Positions 34,807 through 43,833 of a stretch of DNA of 64,000 nucleotides are shown here, piece after piece; position 1 is the first letter of the stretch, and each line of letters starts with the position of its first letter. Under the pieces are notes generated by a model, which did not search any database, was not told the DNA's origin, and was given only the letters and a program-made list of their open reading frames with translations. Both the position numbers and the translations under genes were made by a program. The DNA is from Streptomyces sp. NBC_00490 (GTDB taxonomy: Bacteria > Actinomycetota > Actinomycetes > Streptomycetales > Streptomycetaceae), in the NCBI RefSeq assembly GCF_036013645.1, contig NZ_CP107869.1, positions 682,001 through 746,000 of the forward strand, read 5' to 3'.

Positions 34807-35375
34807 GGTGAACGCTCCTCCGGCGTGGGCGAGGACTGTCGTCGCTCCAGGCCGAGCCGGACCGCCCCGACCATGACCTTCGCGATCATGCCTACGAGGA
34901 TGAGGTCGGCCACCATCTGGCACGTGGTCAGGACTCGGGCGGTTTGGGAGACGGGCACGATGTCGCCGAAGCCGACGGTCGCGAAGACCGTCACCGTGAA
35001 GTACAGGGCGTCGTTCCTGCTGAGCGGTTCGGAGAAGGAGTGCGCTCCTTGCTCTTGGGCGTACAGGAAGTAGGTGGCCGAGAACAGCAGCAGAAAGAGG
35101 GGAACGGCGGTGGTCAGCGCCTCGATGGCGCGCAGCCGAGGATGCGACGAACCGATGATGCTCACCGCTTGCAAGGCAAGGAGCGCGCCGATGCCCAGCA
35201 GGCCCATGCCGAGCACCGTGGCGGTGTGCTGGTCCAGGTCACGGTCCAAGGGGAGCAGGTAGTACGCCAGGGTGGCGGCTGCCACCGCGGCCATGGAGCG
35301 CAGGAGCGGCAGGAGCAGGCGCGCGCGGTGCGGGCGCAGCGGGCGGTCCCGGTCGCTGTCCTGGGGCGTGCTCAT
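34803..35375 (-). CDS. Two-TM potassium channel (Ion_trans_2)
   Basis: 190 residues; its ATG overlaps the stop of the upstream gene (ATGA, 35372-35375). Three to four hydrophobic segments precede a pore loop with the K+-selectivity signature FATVGFGDIVPVS, then a last membrane helix and a short charged tail. There is no RCK or cyclic-nucleotide domain. It should pass K+ across the plasma membrane. Tight coupling to ClC suggests joint K+/Cl- handling, e.g. in osmotic or acid stress (inference). Confidence 0.92.
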   Translation of the reverse strand: MSTPQDSDRDRPLRPHRARLLLPLLRSMAAVAAATLAYYLLPLDRDLDQHTATVLGMGLLGIGALLALQAVSIIGSSHPRLRAIEALTTAVPLFLLLFSATYFLYAQEQGAHSFSEPLSRNDALYFTVTVFATVGFGDIVPVSQTARVLTTCQMVADLILVGMIAKVMVGAVRLGLERRQSSPTPEERSP

Positions 35376-36736
35376 GAAGGCTGCGGTTCCTTCTCGCCGC
35401 CATTCCGCCTGGTCCCGTTCGCCGCGTCGTCGGCCTCGTCGAGGAACTCGCGCACGGCGAAAGCCGCCAGGACCGCCACCACGATCCACAGCACGACCAC
35501 CGTGCTCGGATACGACCAGGCGACGAGGACGAGCAGCGCGATCAGGAGGATCAGCCCGCCGATCAAGCGCTTGTGGCGGTGTACGAAGCGGCCCGTCGCG
35601 CCGAGCCGCAGGCCCGCCGAGCCGGCGACTCCGCGCATGGACGCGATGCCGCCGGCGCACGCCTGGCGGATCGTGACCGCCGCGCGCGACGGCCCGGTCA
35701 GGAAGGCACCGCAGGCTGTCACCAGGGCGACGGCGGCCACCGCACGGACGGTGGCCCGCAGGAACCTGACGAGCGCGTCGAAGACAGCGGCCGCCGCGTC
35801 CTGCGACATCTCGGCCGGCAGGCGGTCGAGGTAGATGCCGCGGAAGACGGCCAGGCTCACTCCGAGAACCAGCATGCCGAAGGCCACGGCAAGCGCCTCC
35901 GCAACCAGGACACGCCGCCGGTGGGCCGCCAGGAGAACCCCGGCGGCGGCGATCAGCACGGTGATCACCGGAAGCCACGAGCCGACGATCTGCAGAATCC
36001 GGGTGAACGTCTTGACCTTGGCGAGCTCCTGCGAGGAGAAGACGACGAATTCGCTGTGCACCTGCGGGATGCTCCCGGCGCGGGAGAAGCCGGATTTCAC
36101 CAGCTCGTCCTTGGCCCGCTCCACGATGGGGCCGACGTCGATGGCCACCTGATCGTCCTTCAGGGTGACGGCGCCGCCGCCTTTGCCCGTGAGCGCCTTG
36201 TCCAAGGACCGGTGTGCGGCACGGTTGGCGTTCGTCCACAGCGTTTCGAAGGCGGAACTCGACACGAGCCGCTGGACCGTGGTGCTCACCAACGCCTTGA
36301 GACCGTTCTCGATGGGACCGTCCAGCTCGCCGATCAGTTTCGCGGCGGCGGGACGGGTCCCTTCCTCCCGGACCGCTGTGGAGAGCTCCGCCACCAGGGC
36401 CTTCACGTCGATCTGCTCGAGGATGACCGTCGTGGCCCGATTGGTCACCGCCTTCTGCACGGCCGGGTCCGCGGCGAGCGGCGCGACGGTGTCGACATAG
36501 CGGTCGGTGTCCTCGACCATGCTGTTGGCCCACACCGCGACGACCGACAGCATGGACAGCAGCGCGGCCAGGACCACCAGCACGGCGGACAGAAACGACC
36601 GCCAGCGATGCCGGCGCGGTCTCCCGCCGCCCTCCAGCTCCGCGATCCGGCGCTGCAGGTCCGCCAACTCGTCCCTCTGCGCTTGCGGAGAGGGCGCGCC
36701 GGGTGACGGATCCGGCCGGCTGGGCTGAGCTTCCAT
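35372..36736 (-). CDS. Integral membrane protein with N-terminal coiled coil, unknown function
   Basis: 454 residues from an ATG preceded by AGGAGA. A short coiled coil (RDELADLQRRIAELEGG, ~20-36) is followed by a membrane helix (~48-72) and a large extracytoplasmic helical region (~73-260) with several 'V-x-x-A-V' repeats. Four or more membrane segments follow (~262-430), then an acidic tail. I recognise it as a type common in actinomycetes but without known function. First gene of the operon with the K+ and ClC channels, so it may be part of, or regulate, the same ion response. Confidence 0.8.
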   Translation of the reverse strand: MEAQPSRPDPSPGAPSPQAQRDELADLQRRIAELEGGGRPRRHRWRSFLSAVLVVLAALLSMLSVVAVWANSMVEDTDRYVDTVAPLAADPAVQKAVTNRATTVILEQIDVKALVAELSTAVREEGTRPAAAKLIGELDGPIENGLKALVSTTVQRLVSSSAFETLWTNANRAAHRSLDKALTGKGGGAVTLKDDQVAIDVGPIVERAKDELVKSGFSRAGSIPQVHSEFVVFSSQELAKVKTFTRILQIVGSWLPVITVLIAAAGVLLAAHRRRVLVAEALAVAFGMLVLGVSLAVFRGIYLDRLPAEMSQDAAAAVFDALVRFLRATVRAVAAVALVTACGAFLTGPSRAAVTIRQACAGGIASMRGVAGSAGLRLGATGRFVHRHKRLIGGLILLIALLVLVAWSYPSTVVVLWIVVAVLAAFAVREFLDEADDAANGTRRNGGEKEPQPS

Positions 36737-37475
36737 ACGGATCTCCTGCAAGGAAACTTCGAGGGTGACCGAGAGCGACGGAGTAACCGCCGCCAGTCCA
36801 GCAAAGGCGCTCCCGGCAGGTCCCGCGACCGGAGCCGCGTCGCACGCCGCACGCTTGCGGCGCGCCCTGACAGGGCCGCCCTCCTCGCTGTGCCGAAGAA
36901 CGGGGCCGGGATTCACGCGGCCGGATAGGGCCGGTCGGATGAACGTCACGCTCTGATCCGTTTCGCCCGAGCAGTGGCGCGGCCTTACGAGGGTGCCGGA
37001 CCTCTCCGGCCTTACGCGGATACACGTTGCAGCCGCCGCGAGCCCACGGGTTCGACGCCCTCGGCCGTGGAACCGCCCGTCGGCGTCACGATGGCTACGC
37101 CGCCGGTGCGGAGCATCGGTCGTCGCGTCGGTCTTGTCGCAGCAGCCCCGCCCGCGGATGGCAGCCTCCCCGATCACGCCGGTGCCGAGGGCTCGCCGGT
37201 CCGGTTCTCGCAGTACATGGGGAGCCCGCCGTAGCCCTTCACCCGTACGCCCGCGGCGACCGTCTCGCGGATCTGCAAGCGGCATGCCACAGCGGCCGCT
37301 TTAGCACCGCGATGCGTCCGGTTAACGGGAGGACCGTCCAGGACTCGGCGTCGGCCCGTACTTCTGCCGCGAGGACAGAGGACTGGCTGAGGTCGTCCTG
37401 GAGGTCGGGCTCGCTCGGCTGCGCACCTACGAGGCCCGGGGCCCGTCGATCCCGAGGAGACTGCTTTCGGATCCC
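36737..37475. other. Intergenic region between membrane-protein operon and DUF2254 gene
   Basis: About 740 bases. The left part must contain the operon promoter (minus strand); I do not see a convincing one. On the plus strand, 37380-37470 reads protein-like (GLAEVVLEVGLARLRTYEAR) without a start, perhaps old coding sequence. Nothing recognised otherwise. Confidence 0.4.
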
Positions 37476-38768
37476 CTACTTCTGCGAGGGGTAGCGCCCG
37501 CCGATGCCCTGTCGGTCGGCCTGCTCGGCGACGGCGCGCCGGGCCGCGTCGGGGAACTCCCGCTCGACCGACTCCTGGAGCAGACTCAATTCGGCTCGCA
37601 CGGAGGGGTGCCGTTCCGGCGGGAGGGTTTCGAGGAGGCCGTCGAGCAAGGCGCGGAGCCGGCGGCAGATCTGCACGGACGACGCTCCGTAGTCGCGGAT
37701 CTCGCACAGGGCCAGCTGAAGGTAGCTTTCCCAGTCCCGCCCGAGCAGTACGAGCCGGGGGTGCCCCTGGCGATCGGCCAGGACATAGCGGCCGGGCAGG
37801 GGCGCTTTGCGCGCCATGTGCAGGAACGACTCGATGTAGTTGAGCACCTGCACCGCGGTCGTGGGGTCGTTCACCGCGGGGGAAAGGGCTCTGATGGCGA
37901 TGTCGACGAGGACTCTGAGGGCGAAGGCGGGGTCCTGCTCGATGGTCCGCTCGGCCCCGAGGGCGACAAGGCCGGTCACTCGTTCCGGGTCGGGTCGCGA
38001 CGTGCCGCCGTGGACCTCCACGAGGACCGCACCAGGCGGCGCGAAGTCTCCGATCAGCCGGGTGACGACGAAGACGCAGTCGTGACGCGCGGCCTCGGCG
38101 ACCAGCCCGGTCACGTTGAAGGACTGGATGGCACCACCGCGTTCGGAACAGATCCGCATGACCGGAGTCCCGGGCGGCACCTGCTCGTCCGCGTTCGGCG
38201 CCGCGCCGCGGATCTCCACGGCGCCACGGCGGAAAACGGCTCGTCCCATGCGGGCGACCAGGTCGGCGATGGCCACCGGTCTGAGACTGTGCGTGAACCG
38301 GTTCAGGTAGACGAGCAGGAGCACCAGGCTGATGGCCACCGCTCCGCCGGCCAGGGTGACACCGAGGTCGGGCACGGAGTCGTCCTCGATGCTGCGCAGC
38401 AAGGAGAAGGCGAACGCGAAGGTCCCGGTGAAGGTCGCCAGCACCGCCTTCTGCAGACGGTCGCGGTACCACAGGCGCATATAGCGAGGAGAGAGCGTGC
38501 CGGTGGCCTGCTGGACGACGAGGACGCCGATGGTGACGACGAAGCCCAGCAACGCCACCATCGCCCCGACGATGGCGGTGAGTACGCCGCTCGCCGTGCT
38601 CGTGGAGTAGTGCCAGCCGCTGGGCGGCCATCCGGTTCCGTCGGCCGCGACGGCCCATTCGGCGAGGATGCCGCCCAGGACGAGACCGAGCAGCGGCACG
38701 ATCCACAGGCTTGACTTGATGTATTGCCGCACCCTGAATCTGGCCGCCCAGGACGCCACGATCTTCAC
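37476..38768 (-). CDS. DUF2254 predicted membrane protein
   Basis: 430 residues from a GTG preceded by AAAGGGG. Four hydrophobic segments lie in the first ~160 residues: IVPLLGLVLGGILAEWAV, VLTAIVGAMVALLGFVVTIG and two more, with YLNRFTHSLRP after the last. A soluble C-terminal region follows with AALG/AERTIEQDPAFALRVL and DIAIRALSPAVNDPTTAVQV, the DUF2254 hallmark. Function unknown. It faces away from the GH15 gene and belongs to the stress-type block. Confidence 0.92.
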   Translation of the reverse strand: MKIVASWAARFRVRQYIKSSLWIVPLLGLVLGGILAEWAVAADGTGWPPSGWHYSTSTASGVLTAIVGAMVALLGFVVTIGVLVVQQATGTLSPRYMRLWYRDRLQKAVLATFTGTFAFAFSLLRSIEDDSVPDLGVTLAGGAVAISLVLLLVYLNRFTHSLRPVAIADLVARMGRAVFRRGAVEIRGAAPNADEQVPPGTPVMRICSERGGAIQSFNVTGLVAEAARHDCVFVVTRLIGDFAPPGAVLVEVHGGTSRPDPERVTGLVALGAERTIEQDPAFALRVLVDIAIRALSPAVNDPTTAVQVLNYIESFLHMARKAPLPGRYVLADRQGHPRLVLLGRDWESYLQLALCEIRDYGASSVQICRRLRALLDGLLETLPPERHPSVRAELSLLQESVEREFPDAARRAVAEQADRQGIGGRYPSQK

Positions 38769-39074
38769 TTCACGCCCCTTTGCCGGAGGAGCCCAATACA
38801 GATGGGCGCGCGGAGCACCTGGCTGCGTCTGCGGGACCGCTGCCTCTCACGGTAGGGCCGTTCTCGCGGGAGTGCAGCGGCAGGGCGAAGGCGCCCCTCG
38901 GCGTCACTTCGCTCGGCAGGACGGCGCCACATCGGAGGCCTAAGCTGACGGATGGCACCGGATTTCCCTCGCGCGCCGCGTATCCGGTGACTCTCTCGCC
39001 GCCGCGTGCGGAGCCCTGCGAGGCCGCTCAGGCGGATCCGGATCCTTGTCGGCCCGGGCCGAAAGGGGCTCACG
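38769..39074. other. Divergent promoter region, DUF2254 / GH15
   Basis: About 306 bases between divergent genes. No gene; both promoters should lie here, but I cannot identify them with confidence. Confidence 0.4.
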
Positions 39075-40919
39075 ATGGACGACTATCCCCTGATCGAGAA
39101 CCATGGGCTGATCGGTGATCTGCAGACCGCGGCCCTGGTCACCACCGACGCCACGATCGACTGGTTCTGCTGTCCACGCTTCGACTCACCCAGCGTCTTC
39201 GGCGCTCTGCTCGACCGGCGCAAAGGCGGCCACTTCACCGTCCGACCCGCCGCGAGCGACTACGAGACCAAGCAGCTGTACCACCCCGACACCGCCGTCC
39301 TGGTGACACGCTTCATGACGGAGGCCGGAGCCGGCGAGGTCGTCGACTTCATGCCGGTGACCGGGACGACGGCAACGCCGCGGCACCGGCTGGTCCGCAT
39401 GCTGCGCTGTGTACGCGGCAGCATGACGTTCGAGGGTGAGATCGCCCCCCGCTTCGACTACGGCCGCAAGCCGCACGAACTGCACATCACCGAGCACGGG
39501 GCCCTGTTCAGCTCGGAGGACATGGATCTTGCCGTGCACCCTGTCCGGGAGCCGCACGACGAGCGACTCCTGAACGCTCTGTCGGGCGACAAGGACCTCC
39601 GCTTCACCCTGACCCTGCAGGCGGGACAACAACGCGGTCTGGTCATCGAGTCGTCGCCCGCAGGGCCGCCCCACGAGGTGCGGCTCGCGGAGTTCGAAGA
39701 ACTGTTCAACGAGACGGTCCGCTTCTGGCGCTCATGGCTCAGCCAGTCCACCTACACCGGCCGGTGGCGCGAGGCGGTCGAACGCTCAGCCATCACCCTC
39801 AAGCTCATGACCTACGCGCCGAGCGGCGCGCTGGTCGCCGCCCCCACGACGGCGTTGCCGGAGCAGCTGGGCGGCGAGCGCAACTGGGACTACCGCTTCA
39901 CCTGGATCCGCGACGCGTCCTTCTCCGTGTACGCCTTGCTGGGCCTGGGCTTCAAAGAAGAGGCGACGGCGTTCATCAGCTGGCTCCACAACCGGGTGAA
40001 GGAAGAGGCCGGCCAGGGCAACGGCACCGGGCCGCTGAACATCATGTACCGCGTCGACGGCTCGACCGACCTGGTGGAGGAGGAGCTCAAGCACTGGGAG
40101 GGCTACCGCGGCTCCGCCCCCGTCCGCATCGGCAACGGAGCCGCGAACCAGCTGCAACTGGACATCTACGGCGAGGCGCTGGACAGCATCTACTTCGCAC
40201 ACCAGCACGGCATCCATCTGGACACCAAGGGATGGACGGCGCTGCACACACTGCTCGACTGGCTGGTCGACCACTGGGACCAACCCGGAGAAGGCCTGTG
40301 GGAGACCCGCGGCGGCCGCAAGGACTTCACCTACGGCCGAGTGATGTCCTGGGTGGCCTTCGACCGCGCCCTGCGGATCTCCTACGACGACGGGCGCCCG
40401 GCGGCCCGCGGCCGCTGGATGGCCGAGCGCGACAACCTCTACGCGCAGGTCCTCGACCAAGGATGGGACCAGCAGAAACAGTCCTTCGTGCAGCACTACG
40501 GCGACGACGTGCTCGACTCGTCGCTGCTGCGCATGCCCACGGTGGGTTTCATCACGCCCGATGACCCGATGTGGAAGTCCACCATGGACGCGATGGACCG
40601 TGAACTGGTCAGCGACAGCCTGGTCTATCGCTACAACCCCGAAGCGTCACCGGACGGGCTGCGCGGCTCGGAGGGAACCTTCTCCCTGTGCACGTTCATG
40701 TACGTCGATGCCCTGGCGCGGACCGGTCGCACGGATCAGGCCAGGCTGGTGCTGGAGAAGATGCTCACCTACGCCAACCATCTGGGCCTGTACTCCGAGG
40801 AGATCGCCCTGACGGGCCGTCAACTGGGCAATTTCCCGCAGGCCTTCACCCACCTGGCGCTGATCGACGCGGCCATCACCCTCGACGCGACCCTCAACAG
40901 CAAGCGCGTGACGGCGTAG
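39075..40919 (+). CDS. GH15 family enzyme, probably trehalase (glucoamylase fold)
   Basis: 614 residues from an ATG after GAAAGGGG. The N-terminal beta-sandwich domain starts IENHGLIGDLQTAALV and DATIDWFCCPRFDSPSVF. The (alpha/alpha)6 catalytic domain carries NWDYRFTWIRDASFSVYALL, EELKHWEGYRGSAPVRIGNG (likely acid Glu) and the C-terminal SEEIALTGRQLGNFPQAF (second Glu). This form in actinobacteria includes acid trehalases acting on trehalose and also glucan-1,4-alpha-glucosidases. There is no signal peptide, so it is cytoplasmic. A fossil of the same family lies at 13076-13275. Confidence 0.92.
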   Translation: MDDYPLIENHGLIGDLQTAALVTTDATIDWFCCPRFDSPSVFGALLDRRKGGHFTVRPAASDYETKQLYHPDTAVLVTRFMTEAGAGEVVDFMPVTGTTATPRHRLVRMLRCVRGSMTFEGEIAPRFDYGRKPHELHITEHGALFSSEDMDLAVHPVREPHDERLLNALSGDKDLRFTLTLQAGQQRGLVIESSPAGPPHEVRLAEFEELFNETVRFWRSWLSQSTYTGRWREAVERSAITLKLMTYAPSGALVAAPTTALPEQLGGERNWDYRFTWIRDASFSVYALLGLGFKEEATAFISWLHNRVKEEAGQGNGTGPLNIMYRVDGSTDLVEEELKHWEGYRGSAPVRIGNGAANQLQLDIYGEALDSIYFAHQHGIHLDTKGWTALHTLLDWLVDHWDQPGEGLWETRGGRKDFTYGRVMSWVAFDRALRISYDDGRPAARGRWMAERDNLYAQVLDQGWDQQKQSFVQHYGDDVLDSSLLRMPTVGFITPDDPMWKSTMDAMDRELVSDSLVYRYNPEASPDGLRGSEGTFSLCTFMYVDALARTGRTDQARLVLEKMLTYANHLGLYSEEIALTGRQLGNFPQAFTHLALIDAAITLDATLNSKRVTA

Positions 40920-40958
40920 GGAAACCGCCGAAACGCCGGCTCCGCTGCCCTTCGACGC

Positions 40959-42728
40959 TCACCCTTCGGAGGGGGCGGAGCCGAGCAGTACCACCTGGTC
41001 GCCCTCCCCCGGGATGACCTGCTGCTTGTCGGTGACCGGCTCCAGCCGCCGGTCGGCGCGGACGACGAACAGGGTGTCGTGGCCCTCCGGGAGGGGGGCC
41101 GAGCCGGACCGGATCACGAAGCGGGCTCCCCGCTCGTAGCGTGCCGCCAGGATGTGACGAACGAGCGCGGTGCCGAACAGGATGTCGCCGCCGGTGTAAG
41201 GGGCGACGACGCCATGACCGCCGTGCGGCGGTCCGACCCGGTACACGGGGCCTTCGACGCTGTCCTGCATCACCACGGCGGCGAGCGCGTTGAAGTCGTC
41301 GTCGTCGGTGGCCAGGAAGACGGCCGTCACACCCTCCAGCCTGGCGCCGGGATTGGTGGCCGTGGCCAGCAGATCACCGGTGGCCAGCTCGATTCCCGCG
41401 GCGTCGATGCGTTCTCGTTCGGCGTCGGCCCCCGCCCACATGAGTACGTCCAGGCCGGCGCTCTGCAACGTTCTTCCCAGGTCCACCACCCATGGCTCCC
41501 CGCCCACCAGCAGGATCCGGTGTCCCCCGGGTTCGACGATGCCGAGCCGTCGCGCCACCGGCGCCGCGGTGAGCGCGTACAGCACGACGGTGCCCACGAT
41601 CACCAGGAAGGTGACGGGAAGGATGCGGGAGGCTCCGGGCTCCCCCTGCTCGACGAGGCCCGCCGCGAATGCCGAGGCCGTCGCCGCGGCCACGATGCCT
41701 CGCGGTGCCATCCATCCGATGAAGGCCCGCTCCCCCATGGTCAGGCCGGACCGGGTGGTCGACGCGAAGGCGATCACGGGGCGCACGACCAGGACGAGCA
41801 GAGCGATGAGCCCCAGAGCCGGCAGCAGCACGGGCCTCACGGAGGAGGGAGCGACGCTGGAGGAGATGGAGACGAACAGCAAGCCGATGATCAGTTGGGC
41901 CAGTGTCTCGAAGAAGGGCCGTCGGGCCGGAATGTCGAAGCCGCGGATGTTGGTCACGGCGAGACCCGCCACGATGGCGGCGATGAGCCCGGTGTCGTCC
42001 CGGACGATGTCGCACATCGCCGACACGGTGATCACCGTGGCCAGTTGCGCCAGCGTTCCCAAAGTCTCGCCCAGCCGCAGGGTGCGCAGCGTCAGCCACA
42101 GCACGGCCGTCGCCACCGCTCCCCCGACCAAACCCACAACGAGGCTGAGCGCGAACTGACCCAGTTGGTAGCCCCGGCCGATGTCGACCCGGTGCGTCGT
42201 GGCCACGGCATGGAACACCAGCGCGCCCAGGATGCCGCCGATCGGATCCGTCAGCGTCCCTTCCCAGATCAGGATGCGGCGCACCTTGTCGTTCGGACGG
42301 ACGAAGTCGAGCAGTGGACCGACGACGGTCGGGCCGGAGACCACGAGGATCACACCGAGCATCGCGGCGACCCGCAGGGGCATGTCGAACATCGCGGGCG
42401 CCACCGCTGCCGTGACGAAGAACGTGAGCAGCACGCCGAACAGCAGCAGCCTGCCCACGATCCATCGCGTGCGACCCGTGAGTTTGCTCAGATTGAGCCC
42501 GAGGCCCGCGTCGTAGAGGATCACCGCGACGGCCATCGAGACCAGGGCGGAGAAGTCCGGGCCGATCAGCTTGTCCGGATGGATGACGTCCGTCAGCGCC
42601 CCGGCCGCGAAACCCGCCGGCAGCAGGATGATCAGTGCGGGGACGCGCAGCTTGCTCGCCAGGATCTGGGATCCGGCGGCGAGCGCGAACGTCAGAGCGA
42701 TCCCGAGAAGGATCTCGTCGTCCGTCAC
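40959..42728 (-). CDS. CPA-family monovalent cation:proton antiporter with TrkA-N-like tail
   Basis: 589 residues from a GTG with GAGGGAG upstream. The first ~390 residues form about 12 membrane segments with the CPA1-type motifs GPTVVGPLLDFVRPNDKVRR, WEGTLTDPIGGILGALVFHA and GWMAPRGIVAAA. Residues ~400-500 form a Rossmann-type domain (HRILLVGGEPWVVDLGR, ATDDDDFNALAAVV), as in RCK/TrkA-N regulators, followed by a TrkA-C-like end. It exchanges Na+ or K+ for H+ and is probably controlled by nucleotide. It lies between GH15 and cydAB. Confidence 0.92.
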   Translation of the reverse strand: MTDDEILLGIALTFALAAGSQILASKLRVPALIILLPAGFAAGALTDVIHPDKLIGPDFSALVSMAVAVILYDAGLGLNLSKLTGRTRWIVGRLLLFGVLLTFFVTAAVAPAMFDMPLRVAAMLGVILVVSGPTVVGPLLDFVRPNDKVRRILIWEGTLTDPIGGILGALVFHAVATTHRVDIGRGYQLGQFALSLVVGLVGGAVATAVLWLTLRTLRLGETLGTLAQLATVITVSAMCDIVRDDTGLIAAIVAGLAVTNIRGFDIPARRPFFETLAQLIIGLLFVSISSSVAPSSVRPVLLPALGLIALLVLVVRPVIAFASTTRSGLTMGERAFIGWMAPRGIVAAATASAFAAGLVEQGEPGASRILPVTFLVIVGTVVLYALTAAPVARRLGIVEPGGHRILLVGGEPWVVDLGRTLQSAGLDVLMWAGADAERERIDAAGIELATGDLLATATNPGARLEGVTAVFLATDDDDFNALAAVVMQDSVEGPVYRVGPPHGGHGVVAPYTGGDILFGTALVRHILAARYERGARFVIRSGSAPLPEGHDTLFVVRADRRLEPVTDKQQVIPGEGDQVVLLGSAPSEG

Positions 42729-42780
42729 AACAGCTCCCTCGGTCGGGGCGCGGGCGCGATGGGGATACGGCGGTGGGCCG

Positions 42781-43833
42781 TCAGGCGGTTCCGGAGGGGC
42801 CGTTCTCGCCCGTACCGCTTCGTCGCAGTTCGGCGTCCGTGAGTTCCTCCAGTTCGCCGTGGGTGTCCAGCCAGTACAGGAGAGCGACGGCCGGGAAGAC
42901 CACGACCACGGCGATCACCGTGACCACAAGCAGCCACGTGAGTGTGGCGGGGGCGCCCGCCCCGTCGGACACGGTCAACGACGTCGGAAGGAGGTAGGGC
43001 CGCTGGGCCATGCCCCAGGCGAGCACCGCACCCGCGACGACCGCGACGGCCGCGACCCGGACCCAGACGCCCGGCGTCCGCAGAAGCAGCCAGATCGTCG
43101 CGAGGACGGCCACCCCCGCGGCGATGACGAAGCCCAGACCCACGCCATGGGTCAGTCCGTGCCACACGTGCGCACTGTCGTCCCGGGTGACGGACAACGC
43201 GAGCACAGCCAGCACGGACACGACCGCGAGGCTGGCCAGCGCGCGCCGCCGGAAGTAGCCGACCAGATCGGCGTCGAGGCGCCGGGCGTCTCCCGTGAGG
43301 AAGACCGCGCCAAGGAACGCGGTGCCCGCGACAGCGGTCAGACCGAACATCAGCGAGGTGGGGTTGAACCAGGCGTCGGCGGAGGCCTCCGTGCCGGGCG
43401 AGACCCGGCCCGACGCGACCCCGCCGACAGCCGAGCCGAGGAAGAACGGCGTCACGAGCGAGGCCACGGCGAACACGGCACCGTACAGACGCCGCCCCAC
43501 GAGCCGGCGGGCGGGCTTGCGGAAGGCGAAGCCGGCGCCCCGCAGGACCATGCCCATCGCGGCCAGCGCCAACGGCAGCCACATCGCGGAGAACACGGTC
43601 TGGAAAAGGACCGGGAAGCCGGTCCACATGATGACGAAGACGAAGATCAGCCAGACGTTGTTCACCTCCCACACGGGAGCCATCGCGTGGTCGATCAGCT
43701 GCCGGGGGCGCTTGCCGCGCTCCGCCCCGCCCGCGGTGAGATCCCAGAATCCTGCGCCGTAGTCGGTGCCGCCCGCACACGCGTACGCGGCGACGGCGAG
43801 GAGCAGCGTCACGGCGATGACGTCGGCGGTCAC
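42781..43833 (-). CDS. cydB: Cytochrome bd oxidase subunit II
   Basis: 350 residues; its GTG overlaps the cydA stop (GTGA, 43830-43833). About eight to nine membrane segments with the CydB opening YACAGGTDYGAGFWDLTAGG and DHAMAPVWEVNNVWLIFV (WEVNNVW is a family hallmark). Subunit II packs against CydA in the plasma membrane and completes the quinol:O2 oxidoreductase. The C-terminal tail is acidic and soluble. No cydDC assembly exporter is in the window. Confidence 0.95.
   Translation of the reverse strand: MTADVIAVTLLLAVAAYACAGGTDYGAGFWDLTAGGAERGKRPRQLIDHAMAPVWEVNNVWLIFVFVIMWTGFPVLFQTVFSAMWLPLALAAMGMVLRGAGFAFRKPARRLVGRRLYGAVFAVASLVTPFFLGSAVGGVASGRVSPGTEASADAWFNPTSLMFGLTAVAGTAFLGAVFLTGDARRLDADLVGYFRRRALASLAVVSVLAVLALSVTRDDSAHVWHGLTHGVGLGFVIAAGVAVLATIWLLLRTPGVWVRVAAVAVVAGAVLAWGMAQRPYLLPTSLTVSDGAGAPATLTWLLVVTVIAVVVVFPAVALLYWLDTHGELEELTDAELRRSGTGENGPSGTA

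Noticed and set aside
33451..35073. 540-codon plus-strand frame opposite ClC and K+ channel genes
   Set aside because: Antisense shadow of two clear membrane-protein genes.
34803..37025. 740-codon frame that includes the K+ channel
   Set aside because: Only the last 190 codons encode the channel; upstream codons are another frame of the coiled-coil membrane protein gene.
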